A stretch of 64,000 bases of DNA from UBA710 sp051645705 (GTDB taxonomy: Bacteria > Bacillota_I > Bacilli_A > Mycoplasmatales > Metamycoplasmataceae). The position numbers and the translations under genes were made by a program. Shown in pieces: positions 23,150 to 35,021 of this stretch. Position 1 is the stretch's first letter, and every line of letters starts with the position of its first letter. The notes under the pieces were generated by a model. The model was given only the letters and a program-made list of their open reading frames with translations, was not told the DNA's origin and did no database searches. The stretch lies in NCBI GenBank assembly GCA_051645705.1, contig JBOFBU010000002.1, forward strand, positions 434,001-498,000, written 5' to 3'.

Positions 23150-25889
23150 ATACAAACATATAATATAAAAACATTAGAAATACAAAAATAAATATAGAAA
23201 CAGCTCAAACAATTTTGTAATATCTTGTAAATAATCTTGTTTTTTTAATTAAATTATTATTTAAAAGATTTTGAATTTTTTTGTACTTATCAATTCTTCA
23301 TTCCCCAACAGATACTACTATTAATAAAATACCTGAAATAATAGCGGGAATTAAAGTAAAGAAAATTCTATTTAAAACATTAAATGTTTCTGTAGCATTT
23401 TTAAGAAATAGAGGGTCATATAGAACATTTGACAATCAATCTCCAGTTCCTAATCCGCCAGGTAAGAAAGAAAATGAATTAGCTAATTCTATAAATTTAG
23501 ATATTACTAAAAAGTCTCAATAGAAAAGCCCATCACTTAATAAATCTGTTTTAAGATTCGCAACGATTGCAAAAATAGCTTCTATACTAATAAAAGAGAA
23601 TAGTAATCTATAGAAAAATATTTCAAGGAAATTTGTGAATTTATTAAAAACGGCTCTAACTCCTTCATGTATTTTCATTGTTTCATATCTAAAATTTCCT
23701 CCCAATTTATTTGTATCTTTAATAATTATTAGTGGTTGTCATTCTAAAAAATTTACAAATACTTTTGAAATTAAATTTTTAAATCTTGAACTCAATGCTA
23801 TTCCTAACATAAAAAATACAGAAATAAGATTAAAAAATAAACCAAGAAAAATCATGATAACAGAAATTATTGATTGGCTATTGTCAGCAAATAAAAATGC
23901 TGAAAATTTATTAAATCCATAAGGTATAAAAATTATGGAAGTTATAATAACAAAAAGTTGATGAATTAATCCTAAAAGTAAAACATTAGTGATAAGGGGA
24001 GCTCGAGGATATCCCTTCCGTCTAAGAAACCAATAAACAACAATTTCTCCACCTATTGCAAGAGGAGTAATTAATGAAATTACAATACCAATTATTGTAC
24101 TAATTACCAAATGAAGATATTTTACTTTATATCCTTGATATCTCATTATTCTATAAGGAATAAAAGCCCAAATAAATAAAGTTCCAAATTTAGCTAACAA
24201 TATAAAAGGAAAGACATATGAAAAATTTTTATTTTCTAAAAATATTTGAGATATATTGCTACCAATATTGTTTATATTACTATAAACGAAACTAAAAATT
24301 ATATATAACAAAATACCAAACAGAGCGAATAAAAATAGATATTTAAAAATAGTTTTGTTATCTATTCTTTTAAAATCCAAATCTTCTTTATATTCTTTAA
24401 AAGAATCAAATATTTTTTTCTCTTTTGAAATACATTCAAAAATAAGTTCTTTATTTAAAGAACTATTTTTAATTTTTGTAGATATAAAGGAAACCAAAAC
24501 TTCTTCAGCATATTTATATTTTAAAAATATAAATGTTCCATCTAATAAATTAATAATTAAGGTTCTTGATTTTTTAAAAATTTTTATTTCTTCTATTTTT
24601 GTTATTTTAGTTCCTGAAATTTCAGTTTTGGTTTTCATAATATCAAAAAAATTTTTTAAAATTTTTTGTTTAATATTTTCTTCTTCAACATGTATTCTTT
24701 CATAAAAAAATTCTTCATATAAAAAAAGAAAAACGTCTTTTATTGTTTTTCCTTGATTTTTAATAAAAGATGAAATGTGACAAAATAATAAGAAATTTTT
24801 AATAGAATTAGATACAAAGTTTTTATCATTTTTTTGATAAAAATAATTATCCCCATTGGTAGCGAATAATATTTCTTTTTCACACTTTCTAATTTCTTCA
24901 AAAATATCATTAGATTCAATAATTTCGATCTTTAATTTTTTAGCTATTTCATTTAATAATTTACTAGAATTTTTAGACTTTATTATAACTTGATTTTTAT
25001 TTAATAAACCATTTTGACTTAAATAATATAAGTACATAATAGATAAATCATTATAATTAAAAAAAGTAAATTTATTATTTTCTTTAACTTGTATTTCAAA
25101 ATGTTCTTCTGATGCTTCTTGTTGATAAATAATTTCATATTTTTTAGTTAAAGATCCAAATCTTGCTTTAACATTAGATAAATTTTTAAGCTTTAAATTT
25201 TTATAATTTCTAAATTTACAATTACCATTATTGTCAAATATATCTTTGATAACTTCTTTTTTATTTTCATCATCAAAAATAATTATTGTTGAATCTATAT
25301 TTTCAAAAGAAAAAGATTTATCATTTTCTTGTAATAAATTATTAATTTCAATTTCTTTATTTCTTAAAATTTGTTTAACATCACTCTTAACTTGTTCTTC
25401 ACTTTTAAAATTAATATTTTTTTTAATTTCTTTATTTAAAAGTTTAGTATTTTTATTATCTAAAATTAATCCTTTATTATCATAAATTTTTATCATCATT
25501 TCTTTTTCATTTTCAGAAAAAAATATTATATTTTCATAAGATTCATCAACATATGAAAAAACATTTTCTATTCTAGGATTTACATCAATACCTAAAATAA
25601 AAATATTATCTAGATGGCAATTTAAATAATTAAAAAAATCAAAAGCAAATATCTTAGATTTATAGTTTTCTGGAACAATTAAAATTTTTCTATTCTCTAC
25701 TTGATTAATTAATAAATATTTATAAAAAGCATCAGAAATTTTAACTATATTATTTTTATTAATACAGCCTGATTCATCACTTATTTTAGATATTAATTTT
25801 CCATTGATAAAATGTAAAAAATCTAAATTATTATCCTCTATTTGAATTAAACTATCGCTAGAATATTCAGTTTTATGTTCAAGCTCCAT
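23136..25889 (-). CDS. Fusion: degenerate phosphohexomutase-like domain + LPG-synthase/UPF0104-type membrane domain
   Basis: A 917-residue protein if ATG 25889 is used (a TTG at 25907 would add six residues). Residues about 515-917 form many transmembrane helices with the pattern of the lysylphosphatidylglycerol-synthase/AglD-type flippase family, including LITPLAIGGEIVVYWFLRRK and LPGGLGTGDW. Residues about 15-490 are soluble and follow the alpha-D-phosphohexomutase layout: KILIVPENYKSKIFAFDFFN for the sugar-mutase domain 1 strand, ENIIFFSENEKEMMIKIYDN where the TASHNP loop falls, and a fourth-domain-like FVSNSIKNFLLFCHIS plus NQGKTIKDVFLFLYEEFF. The phosphoserine and DPDADR motifs are absent, so it is probably a binding or regulatory domain. 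It lies 29 bases after leuS on the same strand. The mutase reading is inference; the membrane domain is well supported. Confidence 0.75.
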
Positions 25890-25918
25890 ATATAAATTAA
25901 ACCACAATTTTAATAAAT

Positions 25919-27817
25919 CTAATTATCAATAACAAAACTTAATATTTTATCTTTAATAACAATTACCTTTAATATCTTTTTATTGTTAATATATTTATTA
26001 ACATTATTATTATTTTTAGCATTTTCGATAATTTCTTCTTCGTCTCAATCGCCATCAATTTCAATTGTTCCTCTAACTTTTCCATTAATTTGAATAGCAA
26101 GAACTTTTTTAGTAGTAATTATTTTTTCATTTGAGTATTCTGGTCATTTTTGTTTTAATATTTCTTTTTCATTTAATAAAAATAAAAGTTCTTCTGCAAG
26201 ATGAGGAGCAAAAGTAGAAAACATAACTAAAAACGATTCTAAATATTTTTTATTAGGAAGAGAATTTAATTTATATAGATAATTTATATAAACCATCATT
26301 TTAGAAATAGCAATATTGAATTTTAACTCTTCAATACTTTCTGTAACGCCTTTTATTAATTTATTGTATTCGCTTTCTAATTCTATATTTTCTTTATCAT
26401 CAAAAATAAGTTCTTTATCAATATATTTTTTAATTAATCTATAAACTCTTTCTAATCATTTTCTTGTTCCATCTACATTATTTTCATTTCATGGTTTGGT
26501 TTCTGTAAGAGGTCCCATAAACATTTCATAAACTCTTAATGTATCTGCTCCAAATTTTTCTATTATTTCATTAGGATTTACTACATTGCCTTTTGATTTA
26601 GACATTTTTTGATTATCTTCTCCTAAAATCATTCCCTGATTAACTAATTTTAAAAAAGGTTCTTCTGTAGGAACTATTTTAATATCATATAAAAATTTAT
26701 GTCAAAATCTTGCATATAAAAGATGAAGAACGGCATGTTCTTGCCCTCCTATATAAATATCTACAGGCAATCATTTTTTAAATTCTTCATAGGCTTTTTT
26801 AGAATTAAGATCTAAATAGCTTCCATCATCATTTTTTAAAATATATCCTAAATAATATCAACTAGAACCGGCTCATTGAGGCATTGTATTAGTTTCTCTT
26901 CTATATTTTTTTCCTTCATGTTCAAAATATAGTCAATCTTTTGCATTTGCTAATGGAGATTCACCATTACCTGAAGGAGTTATTACTTCTAAATCAGGTA
27001 ATTCGACTAAATTTTCAATTAATAAAATATTATTATCTTCATCAAAAGCAATTGGGAAGGGTTCCCCTCAATATCTTTGTCTTGCAAAAATTCAATCTCT
27101 TAATTGATAAGTTATTTTATTATTTTCTTCTTTTCTTCCTATTCAATTTCTTTGTAATGATTTTAATGAATTTGGTCAATCTAAATCATCTAATCCTTCA
27201 AGTAATTTATCGGCGTAATTAGTTATTTTTAAAACTCATTGTTTCATAGATTTTTTAACTACAGGAAATGATCCTCTTTCAGAAATATTATTTCCTTTTT
27301 CATCAACTAAAACTTCCTCATTAGCTAAAACGGTACCAAGACCCTCACATCAATTAACATCAATTTCTTTTATTTCTGCAAGATTATTTTTATACATTTG
27401 AGAAAAGATTCATTGTGTTCATTTGTAATACTTAGGATCAGTTGTATTTATTTCTTTATCATAATCATATGAGAATCCTAAACTTTGTAATTGTTCTTTA
27501 AAAATTTTAATATTTTTATTTGTAAAACTTTGGGGTTTATTTCCTGTTTGCAAAGCATATTGTTCTGCAGGAAGACCAAAAGCATCTCATCCAATAGGAT
27601 GAAGAACATTAAAATTATTTAATCTTTTATATCTTGCAATAATATCTGTAGCGGTGTATCCTTCTGGATGTCCAACATGTAAACCAGAACCGGAAGGATA
27701 AGGGAACATATCTAGAACATAAAAGTTTTTCTTTGAATTATCAGAACCAGTTTTAAAAACATTATTTTTAAATCAATATTTTTGTCATTTTTTTTCTATT
27801 TCTTGATGATTGTACAT
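25919..27817 (-). CDS. leuS: Leucyl-tRNA synthetase lacking the CP1 editing domain
   Basis: A 632-residue class I synthetase. The HIGH-type motif is in MFPYPSGSGLHVGHPEGYTA and the KMSKS motif in QKMSKSKGNVVNPNEI. The segment NWIGRKEENNKITYQLRDWI runs straight into FARQRYWGEPFPIAF. In ordinary LeuRS about 180-200 residues of CP1 editing domain lie between NWIGRS and the YRLRDW segment; here only a short linker remains, which accounts for the low total length (usual 800-870). The anticodon-binding and C-terminal domains are present (ending VIVIKDKILSFVIDN). Loss of CP1 is published for Mycoplasma mobile LeuRS and allows mischarging with near-cognate amino acids. The gene begins at ATG 27815-27817. 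Confidence 0.97.
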
Positions 27818-27935
27818 TTTAAATTTGCTATTTTTCTATTTATATTATTTTTTAAATTATACATTTAAATTTAAATAAATTAATTTTTGAAAATATCAAA
27901 AAATTAATTTTTAATTAAAAAAATATAAGCAAACC

Positions 27936-27967
27936 AAAATTATAAATATTGAAATATTTATAATTTT
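27936..27967. promoter_or_regulatory. 14-bp perfect hairpin in the galU leader
   Basis: A perfect inverted repeat: the 14-base arm at 27936-27949 pairs with 27954-27967 around a TGAA loop. It lies 21 bases before the galU ATG (27989) in the gap shared with the divergent leuS start. The right arm ends in TTTT followed by GTT, so as galU-strand RNA it looks like an intrinsic terminator or attenuator, but it could also be a protein-binding palindrome. All pairs but one class are A-T, so stability is modest. Confidence 0.45.
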
Positions 27968-27988
27968 GTTAAAATTAAGTTAATAAAT

Positions 27989-28894
27989 ATGAAAAAACAA
28001 CAAGTAAAAAAAATGATTATTCCAGCAGCTGGATGAGGAACAAGATTTCTACCAATGACGAAAGTTATTCCTAAAGAATTGTTACCAATTTTAAATCGCC
28101 CTTCTATTGATTATTTAGTTGATGAAGGTTTAGATTCAGGAATTGAAGAAATAATTTTAGTTATTTCTACAAGAAAACAAGAAATAATGAGATATTTCGA
28201 ACCAAATATAGAACTTGAAAAAGAATTAGAATTCAAAGAAAAGAAAACATTATTAACTAATCTTATTAAGACAAATAGACATCCAATTATTAAAATTGTT
28301 TATCAATATGAGCAATTAGGGTTAGGACATGCAATTTTAACTGGTGCAAGATTTTTTAAAGATGAACCATTTGCCGTTGTTTTAGGTGATGATTTAGTTA
28401 AATCAGAACAACCAGCTATTCAACAATTAATGGAATTTTATAATATTTCACATTCATCAGTTATTGGTGTTCAAGAAGTTCAAGATGATAAAACTCATCT
28501 TTATGGAATGATTATTCCAAAAATAGAATCAGAAGTAAAAAATAAATTTTTTGAAATATCAGGAGCTATAGAAAAACCAACTCAAACTAAATCACCATCA
28601 AATAAAGCTATTTTAGGTAGATATATTTTTAATTATTCAATTGTAAAACATCTGGAAGAAGCTGTAGAAAATTTCGATAAAAATAATAAAAAAGAAATTG
28701 ACTTAGTTTCTGTATTTGATAAATATCTTAAAGAAGAAAAAATTTATGCATATAATTTTTCTGGAAATCGTTTTGATTTAGGATCAATTGAAGGATTTGT
28801 AAAAGCTAATATTACATATGCTCTTGATAATCCTGAAACAAAAGATGAAATAGAAAAATATTTAAAAGAGGAGATTTTTAAAAAGTATAAATAA
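27989..28894 (+). CDS. galU: UTP-glucose-1-phosphate uridylyltransferase
   Basis: A 301-residue nucleotidyltransferase making UDP-glucose from UTP and glucose-1-phosphate. The N-terminal signature reads IPAAGWGTRFLPMTKVIPKE, the GalU form with Trp (TGA) where Leu is usual. KELLPIL, ILVISTRKQEIMRYF, AVVLGDDLV and GRYIFN follow in the expected order, and the active-site Lys region IEKPTQTKSPS is present. The product can feed the glycosyltransferases at 21268-23149. The stop overlaps the plsY ATG by one base (TAATG), so the two are translationally coupled and link sugar-nucleotide and phospholipid synthesis. Confidence 0.95.
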
Positions 28895-29574
28895 TGAATT
28901 GAATTTGAACAACATTAGTATTTGGTATTTTAGGATATTTAATTGGTTCTATTAATTTTGCTTTATTAATTACTAGTCATTCAAAAAATAAACAAAATAT
29001 TCGAGAATTAGGTTCAGGAAATCCTGGAGCGACAAATGCAATGCGAACATATGGAGTTAAATTTGGTGCTTTTATTTTCTTTTTAGATGTATCAAAAGCT
29101 TATTGATTTGCTTTTATGTTAGGTGCTTTTCAAAAATATATTCCCTTTTTTCAAACTCCAGAAAATGGAATTCCTCAAATATTACCTCAAGTAGCTACAA
29201 TTTTTGTAATTATAGGACACATATGACCAATTTATTATAGATTTAAAGGTGGTAAAGGAGCAGCTACTCTTTTAGGTCTTATTTGTTCTATTTCTGTTTT
29301 TATAACAATGATAGGAACTTGTATATTTTTAATTATTGTAATTTCTAGTAAATATGTTTCATTAGGTTCTATAGTTGCCCCATCTTTAATTTCCCCATTA
29401 GCATTTATGTGCCCGTTATGAAATTTTATGGATTCTATGATTCAGATGCCTAATTATTCATGATTATCATTCGTTTCTATTTTAATATCATCAATTTTAG
29501 TAATTATTGCTCATAAAAAAAATATTATAAAAATAATTCAGAAAAAAGAAAACAAAATAAGTTTTAAAAAATAA
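28894..29574 (+). CDS. plsY: Glycerol-3-phosphate acyltransferase PlsY
   Basis: A 226-residue multi-pass membrane enzyme that transfers acyl from acyl-phosphate to glycerol-3-phosphate. It has the PlsY conserved blocks: GYLIGSINFALLI, then RELGSGNPGATNAMRTYG (the glycerol-3-phosphate motif), and GHIWPIYYRFKGGKGAATL. The last third is hydrophobic and ends in a basic tail. Two TGA Trp codons fall within the first five codons (MNWIW), a clear sign of code 4. It is coupled to galU and convergent with the kinase gene at one base distance. Confidence 0.96.
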
Positions 29575-29575
29575 A

Positions 29576-30400
29576 TTATTTTTTAATTATATTTAATCAA
29601 TAAATCGTTCTATTAATTACTTGTTCTCTATATTCTTCTATTCTTTTTGTATTAGGGACTTTATGTGTTCAAAAATAGGTATAAAAATGAGTACAGAAAA
29701 TTATTTTAAATAATTTTTCTTTATCAAAATCATTAAAAAAAGTTTCCTCTTCTATTTCATTTTTATTTATTTCTAAATCTTTTATAATATTTCCAATATC
29801 TCAATAATTATGGTTCAATGTAGCTCATTCAAAATCTATTAAATAAAACTTATTATCTGAAACTATAATATTATTTTGAGAAACATCATTATGAGTTAAA
29901 ACTAAATCATAATTATGTATTTCCTCTTTAATTATTGTTTCATAATATTGAAATGCTTCTATCAGCCTTGAATCGACTTTATGATTTTCAACAAAATATT
30001 CTAACTTTTCAATATTTAAATTTTTAATATCAACTTTTTGCATATTTAAAATTTGATAAAAAATATCTTTTCAAAAACTATAAGAAACATTTTCTTTTTT
30101 AAGAGTTTTTCCTTCGATTCATTTTTTAATATAGTCTCCATTTTCATCTCAAAAAAATATTATTTCTTTATATAATGAAAACTCTATTATCTTTTCTAAT
30201 TTTCTATTTATAAATTTATTATAAATAGCTTTTCTTATCTTGAAACTTTCATGTGTATCTAAAATAACTTTAAAAATATTATTTGTAAATCCATCTTCTA
30301 TCTTTTCAATTGAAATAATTTTTTTATCTTTAAAATTAGGTAATTTTTCATAAAAAAAATTTTTTACTTCTTCTTCATAATTACTTCTTTGATTGCTCAT
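29576..30400 (-). CDS. Choline-kinase-like aminoglycoside/choline phosphotransferase (LicA type)
   Basis: A 274-residue kinase-fold protein. The phosphotransferase motifs are VLTHNDVSQNNIIV (catalytic HNDxxxxN) and YLIDFEWATLNHNYWDIGN (metal-binding D plus the choline-kinase-type FEWA). The N-terminal lobe has KIEDGFTNNIFKV as nucleotide-binding loop. These place it with choline/ethanolamine kinases (LicA) rather than drug phosphotransferases. Choline phosphate could feed phosphocholine-lipid synthesis or, with a LicD-type transferase, surface decoration. ATG 30398-30400; the stop at 29576-29578 follows a TGA Trp. Convergent with plsY. Confidence 0.85.
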
Positions 30401-30511
30401 AATTTAATTTTACAACAATAAATAATATGATTATTTTTTATTTTTTATTATCAAAACTATATTTTTGAAATCTATTATAATTATATTAATAAATTTTCAC
30501 AGGAAGTAAAT

Positions 30512-31768
30512 ATGCAAAAAGAAGACATTATAAAAGAATTGAAGTGAAGAGGATTAATTAATAATATTACTGATGAGAAAAAATTTTTAAATATTATTAA
30601 AAAAAATAATGATTTTGCAATTTATGTAGGTTTCGATCCTTCATTTAGATCATTACATTTAGGTAATTATGTAATGATAAAAATTTTAAAAATGTTTAAA
30701 AAATATGGTTTTAGAACTATTGCTCTTGTAGGTGGCGGAACGGGGATGATTGGTGATCCTTCTGGAAAAAATAGTGAGAGAAATTTATTAAATAAAGAAC
30801 AAGTTCTTTTTAATTCAGAATCGATTGCTAAACAAATAAAAAAATATTCTGATTCAGATGAGATTTTTAATAATATCGATATATGATCAAAAATGAGTGT
30901 AGTTGAATTTTTAAGAGATGTATCAAAAAGCTTTCAAGTTAATAGAATGCTAGAAAAAGAAATAGTTAAAAATAGATTAGCAGATGGAATTAGCTATACA
31001 GAGTTTTCATATTCTATTCTACAATCTTATGATTGAAAGCTTTTATATGAAACAAAAAATGTTTTTGTTCAGATTGGGGGAAGCGACCAATGAGGAAATA
31101 TTACTGCAGGAACTGATTTTATAAGAAAAATCCATGGAGATAAAAATAATGCAGTTGGTTTAACAATTAATCTTTTATTAAAAAAAGATGGTAAGAAATT
31201 TGGAAAATCAGAATCAGGAGCACTTTATTTAGATAGAGAAATTACAAATCCTTTTGAAATATATCAATATATTATTAAACAAGATGATAATGATTTAGAA
31301 AAATTATTTAAATTCCTAACATCTTATAATGAAAAAGAAATAAAAGAAATACTAGTAGAACATATAAAAGATCCTAAAAAAAGATTTGCTCATAAAAAAA
31401 TAGCGGAAAATATAATTACAGAAATTCATTCAAAAGAAGACTTTTTAAAATGTGAAGAAACAGCAATGTTTTTATTTAAAGAAGATTATAAAAATATTGA
31501 AGAAAAAACATTATTAAGTTTATTTCATAAAGAAAATCATTTTAATGTAGAAGATGCAAATAAACCAATTATAGAAATATTAAATGAATTAAAAATATTT
31601 AATTCAAAAAGAGAAATAAGAGAATTTTTTGAAACAAATTCGATTACTATAAATGGTAAAAAAACTACTGATTATAATTTGATATATAAAAAAGAAGACT
31701 TAATTAATTCTAAATATTTAATTTTAAGAAAAGGCAAAAAAACTTTTATTTTAATTGAGATTTTTTAA
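30512..31768 (+). CDS. tyrS: Tyrosyl-tRNA synthetase
   Basis: A 418-residue class I synthetase. Visible are YVGFDPSFRSLHLGNYV (HIGH-type HLGN), GGGTGMIGDPSGK, QIGGSDQWGNI for tyrosine and tRNA contacts, and KFGKSESGALYLD (KMSKS-type). The C-terminal S4-like RNA-binding domain is present (SKREIREFFETNSITINGKK). ATG 30512 follows CAGGAAGTAAAT, a good ribosome binding site. The 3' end overlaps the convergent amino acid permease gene by 23 bases. TGA Trp codons occur, for example in SDQWGN. Confidence 0.97.
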
Positions 31769-33245
31769 CAAAATAATCATTTATAAATGGAGTAGAAAAA
31801 AAGAAGATTATAAAAATTAAATAGAAAATAACAGCTCCTAAATTACTAATTCCAATTCCGTTGGTAAAATATAATCCTCAAGAAATTTTTCCTAAAGGAG
31901 CAACAATAGCTTCTTTTATAGATAAAATAACATTTACAGAAATAACAACAGATATTGCAAAAAGAGTAAATATAACAAAAATAGAGTAAATTATTTTTTT
32001 CTTTTTATTTTGTTGATTAGGTAAATAATCATTCTTTCAATAAAAAAATATAAGAATAATATAAACTAGAAAAAATAAAATAACTGGATAATTACTAAAA
32101 CCATCAACAATTTGGTCATTATTTAATATGGCAGCAGGAAGATATATAAGTAATGTTCAAAATCCAATAACCAATCAATAAAAAATAATTACAGTTTTAT
32201 TTTCTCCAAACTTATTAGTTCATCAACTAGTTTTATAAATTACTTTTTTCTTTACAATATTTTGAAATTCTTTTAAACAAACAGCATTAACTGCCATTGT
32301 TGTTCCAAAAACAGAAATAAAAATAATTAATGATAAAAATATATTAAGAATTCTTGCCGCTTGTCCACCAAAAATATCTTGAATTACATTAGCTATAAAT
32401 GATGGAACACCATCTACGGAGTGAAGGATTGATGATACAGCTACTAAAACATAAATGACAATAACACCAATCATTCCTATAAAAATAACTTTTGAAACCG
32501 TTTTTTCTCCACCTTTAAATCTATCTCCTAAAACACCTACTCCAATAAAATTATCAAAAGCAAATAAAACAGCCGGAAGAGAAATTAAGATCCCTTGAAA
32601 TGATTCTCCTGGAGAAATAAAATTTTCAAATCCATTACCACCTAAATTACCATTAGGCGCTTCTAAATAATGATTATTAAATAAAATCATTCCACATATA
32701 ATTACAACGATCAAAGGAATAAATTTTATTATTGTAGTTATTTGTGAAGTTATTCCAACAAATTTTGTTGATAAATAATTAGTTATAAAAATAACAATTC
32801 CAAATGCTATCGAAATAATAGCAATACCATAAACTGGAAAATCCTTATGATCTATTCCTTGAGCATTATAAATAAATTCAACGACAGTTTCCCCCGTTAG
32901 AAAAATTAAAATTACACAAAGTAAGGAATTATAAAATAAAGAATAATTAATTGAAACTAACTTGGAAAATCATTTTTCCTTAGGTTTAGTATAGTGATTT
33001 GCTCACCCAGCAAGCCCTGTATTATCATTATCTAGTTTTACTTTTGATAATTTTCCAAAGTGAATTGCTACTAATAAAGCAATAAATCCACCTAATATTC
33101 ATGATAAAAGTCAAGAAACACCATCATTTTGATTAAAACCTTGAATAGAAGCATTTTTAAAGAAGATACCTATACCAACAACAGAACCAATACAAATAGT
33201 AAGAGCTGAAAAAAAACCTAATTTCCTGACATTTTTAATTTCCAT
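31746..33245 (-). CDS. Amino acid permease (APC superfamily)
   Basis: A 499-residue, roughly 12-helix membrane transporter. The first helix carries the APC signature IGSVVGIGIFF. A second conserved block is PAVLFAFDNFIGVGVLGD, where APC amino acid permeases have a conserved FAF-D/E segment. The long hydrophobic helices alternate with short loops, and the C-terminus is basic (KKSQLK). It probably imports an amino acid or exchanges one; substrate not determinable. The stop (31746-31748) lies inside the convergent tyrS gene. The start, ATG 33243-33245, is divergent from the next membrane protein gene. Confidence 0.9.
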
Positions 33246-33325
33246 ACTTAATTTATTATATAATAATTTCTATTAATTATAAATTGATATAAATAAGTTA
33301 TAATTTAGATAGTTTCGAGTTAAAA

Positions 33326-34156
33326 ATGAATGATATAAAACCAATTTACAATTCAGGAACAATATCTTTTGTTCAAAATCCAGATACAGTTCTTGCTAAG
33401 AAAATAGCATCAAATTTTATAAAAGATTCAGAAGGATTAATTCCTAACGGTATTTATAAAGTTTTTAAACTTGAACAAAATAAACAAATTTTTTGTTTTA
33501 TTCTTTATTTTATTTTATTTGCAAGTCAAATTATTTTTATTTCTCTTCTTGCTACTATTTTGAGCAATTACAGCTGATTATTTTACGTTTTAACAGGTAT
33601 TGCCGCTATTATTTTTGGATTACTTTTTATATTTAATATGATAGATTATCTTTCGCTTAAAAAATCTATTACCGCTTATCGAGCTAGCATTAGGATTGGA
33701 TCAAAAATAACGCCTCCATTTATTTCTAATTTATATTTAAAATTAAATCTAAAACAAGTTACAAGCAATTGAATAACTATAGCAGCATTATTTTATGGTT
33801 CTATTTCTTTAATAATTTTTTGATGATTAAAGGATGTTAACTGATGAATTTTTGAATTTGATGTTTGAATTAGAAACTTAGGTCCTAAACCGGAACTAAT
33901 AGCATATATTGTTTTAGGTATTTTGGGAGGAATTTTATCTTTTTATATTTTTATAACTATTTTTAGAAAAAAGAGAATAATTGATATTCAAGCGTTTTTT
34001 GGAAATGAAGTAATTTCGCAATTAGAAATCAATAAAATGGTTCAGGAAAGAAATAAAGCATATAGAAGAATTTTTATTATTTCAATTTTAGTAATATTAG
34101 TTTTCCCTATTATTGTAAAATTAGTATTAAAATATACAAAAAAAGGAGCTATTTAA
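33326..34156 (+). CDS. Membrane protein, possibly MSC_0882 family
   Basis: A 276-residue protein with a soluble N-terminus of about 55 residues and then two pairs of transmembrane helices (about 58-82 and 88-108; 150-172 and 195-218) plus a final helix near 250-268. Between the pairs lies a conserved-looking loop (RASIRIGSKITPPFISNLYL). The arrangement recalls the mycoplasma MSC_0882-type membrane proteins, but I cannot confirm that. Function unknown. It starts at ATG 33326 and is followed after 2 bases by the UPF0154 gene and then rpmE on the same strand, so it is likely in one operon with them. Confidence 0.7.
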
Positions 34157-34158
34157 AT

Positions 34159-34395
34159 ATGGATTTAGGTTTAGCAATAGGAATGATTTGTTTGGGAGTT
34201 TTTCTTGGAATTTTAATAGGAGCAGGAGTTGGTTTCTTTTTAACTAAAAGAATGTTTGAAAAACAATTAAGAGAAAATCCTCCTATAAATGAAAAAATGA
34301 TAAAAGCAATGTTTTTACAAATGGGAAGAAAACCATCTGAAGCTCAAATAAAACAAGTTATGAGATCAATGAAAAATGCAAAAAATGATAAATAA
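34159..34395 (+). CDS. UPF0154 (YneF-family) small membrane protein
   Basis: A 78-residue protein with one N-terminal transmembrane helix (LAIGMICLGVFLGILIGAGV) and a short cytoplasmic tail. The tail reads KQLRENPPINEKMIKAMFLQ then MGRKPSEAQIKQVMRSMK, the diagnostic YneF/UPF0154 pattern. Function is unknown across Firmicutes and mollicutes. It begins 2 bases after the upstream membrane protein and ends 29 bases before rpmE. Confidence 0.9.
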   Translation: MDLGLAIGMICLGVFLGILIGAGVGFFLTKRMFEKQLRENPPINEKMIKAMFLQMGRKPSEAQIKQVMRSMKNAKNDK

Positions 34396-34424
34396 TATTT
34401 AAATGTGTTAAAATAAAATAAATT

Positions 34425-34637
34425 ATGAAAAAAAATACACACCCTGAAAACAAAATTATCGAAATAACATGTTCAACATGTAATACAAAACATGAACTTT
34501 TAACAACAAATTTTAATGTAGTTGTTGATGTTTGTTCTGGTTGCCATGCTTTTTATACAGGTGATAAAACTAAAGCAAAATCAAAAGGTAGAGTGGAAAG
34601 ATTTAATAAAAGAGTTTCTGCTTCTATTAAAAAATAA
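34425..34637 (+). CDS. rpmE: 50S ribosomal protein L31
   Basis: A 70-residue L31 of the zinc-ribbon type: the two Cys pairs are in CSTCNT and VCSGCHAFYTG, followed by the signature GRVERFNKRV. It binds the large subunit near the central protuberance and helps bridge the subunits. Starting at ATG 34425, it ends two bases before the stop of the convergent DUF1934 gene. An AT-rich spacer of 29 bases precedes it. Confidence 0.96.
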   Translation: MKKNTHPENKIIEITCSTCNTKHELLTTNFNVVVDVCSGCHAFYTGDKTKAKSKGRVERFNKRVSASIKK

Positions 34638-34639
34638 AA

Positions 34640-35020
34640 TTAATAAATTTTCATTTTAATATTAAATTTATTAATAATATTTTTATTTTCATCTAAAAGT
34701 TTATAAATAAAACAAAGTTTTTCATTTTCAACAAAATCAAGTCTTTGAAGTCTTGTAAATAATTTTATTTCTCCATATTCTGTTTGATAGTTATTTAAAA
34801 CATTTTCTCTTGATTTTAAAAATAAAGTACTAGGACCACAAATTATAATTAAAGTATTATCATTTTTAATTTCAAAACGATTAATAATATTATTTTCTTT
34901 TTCTTTGAATTCGATTACATAAACATCATCTTCTCATTCATGTTTCAAAAGAGGAGCAACCATTTTTATTTTTTCTTCTTTGCCGTTTTTTAAAAAACAT
35001 GATTCAAATTCTATTGTCAT
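34640..35020 (-). CDS. DUF1934 (YwiB-like) beta-barrel protein
   Basis: A 126-residue protein from ATG 35018-35020, with a TGA Trp at residue 29. Its second half reads EYGEIKLFTRLQRLDFVENE and LCFIYKLLDENKNIINKFNI, matching the YwiB/DUF1934 calycin-like pattern of alternating strands with a conserved YGE(I/L)xL motif. No membrane segment. Function unknown. The start is one base after the gltX stop (35022), so it is co-expressed with gltX. Confidence 0.7.
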
Positions 35021-35021
35021 A

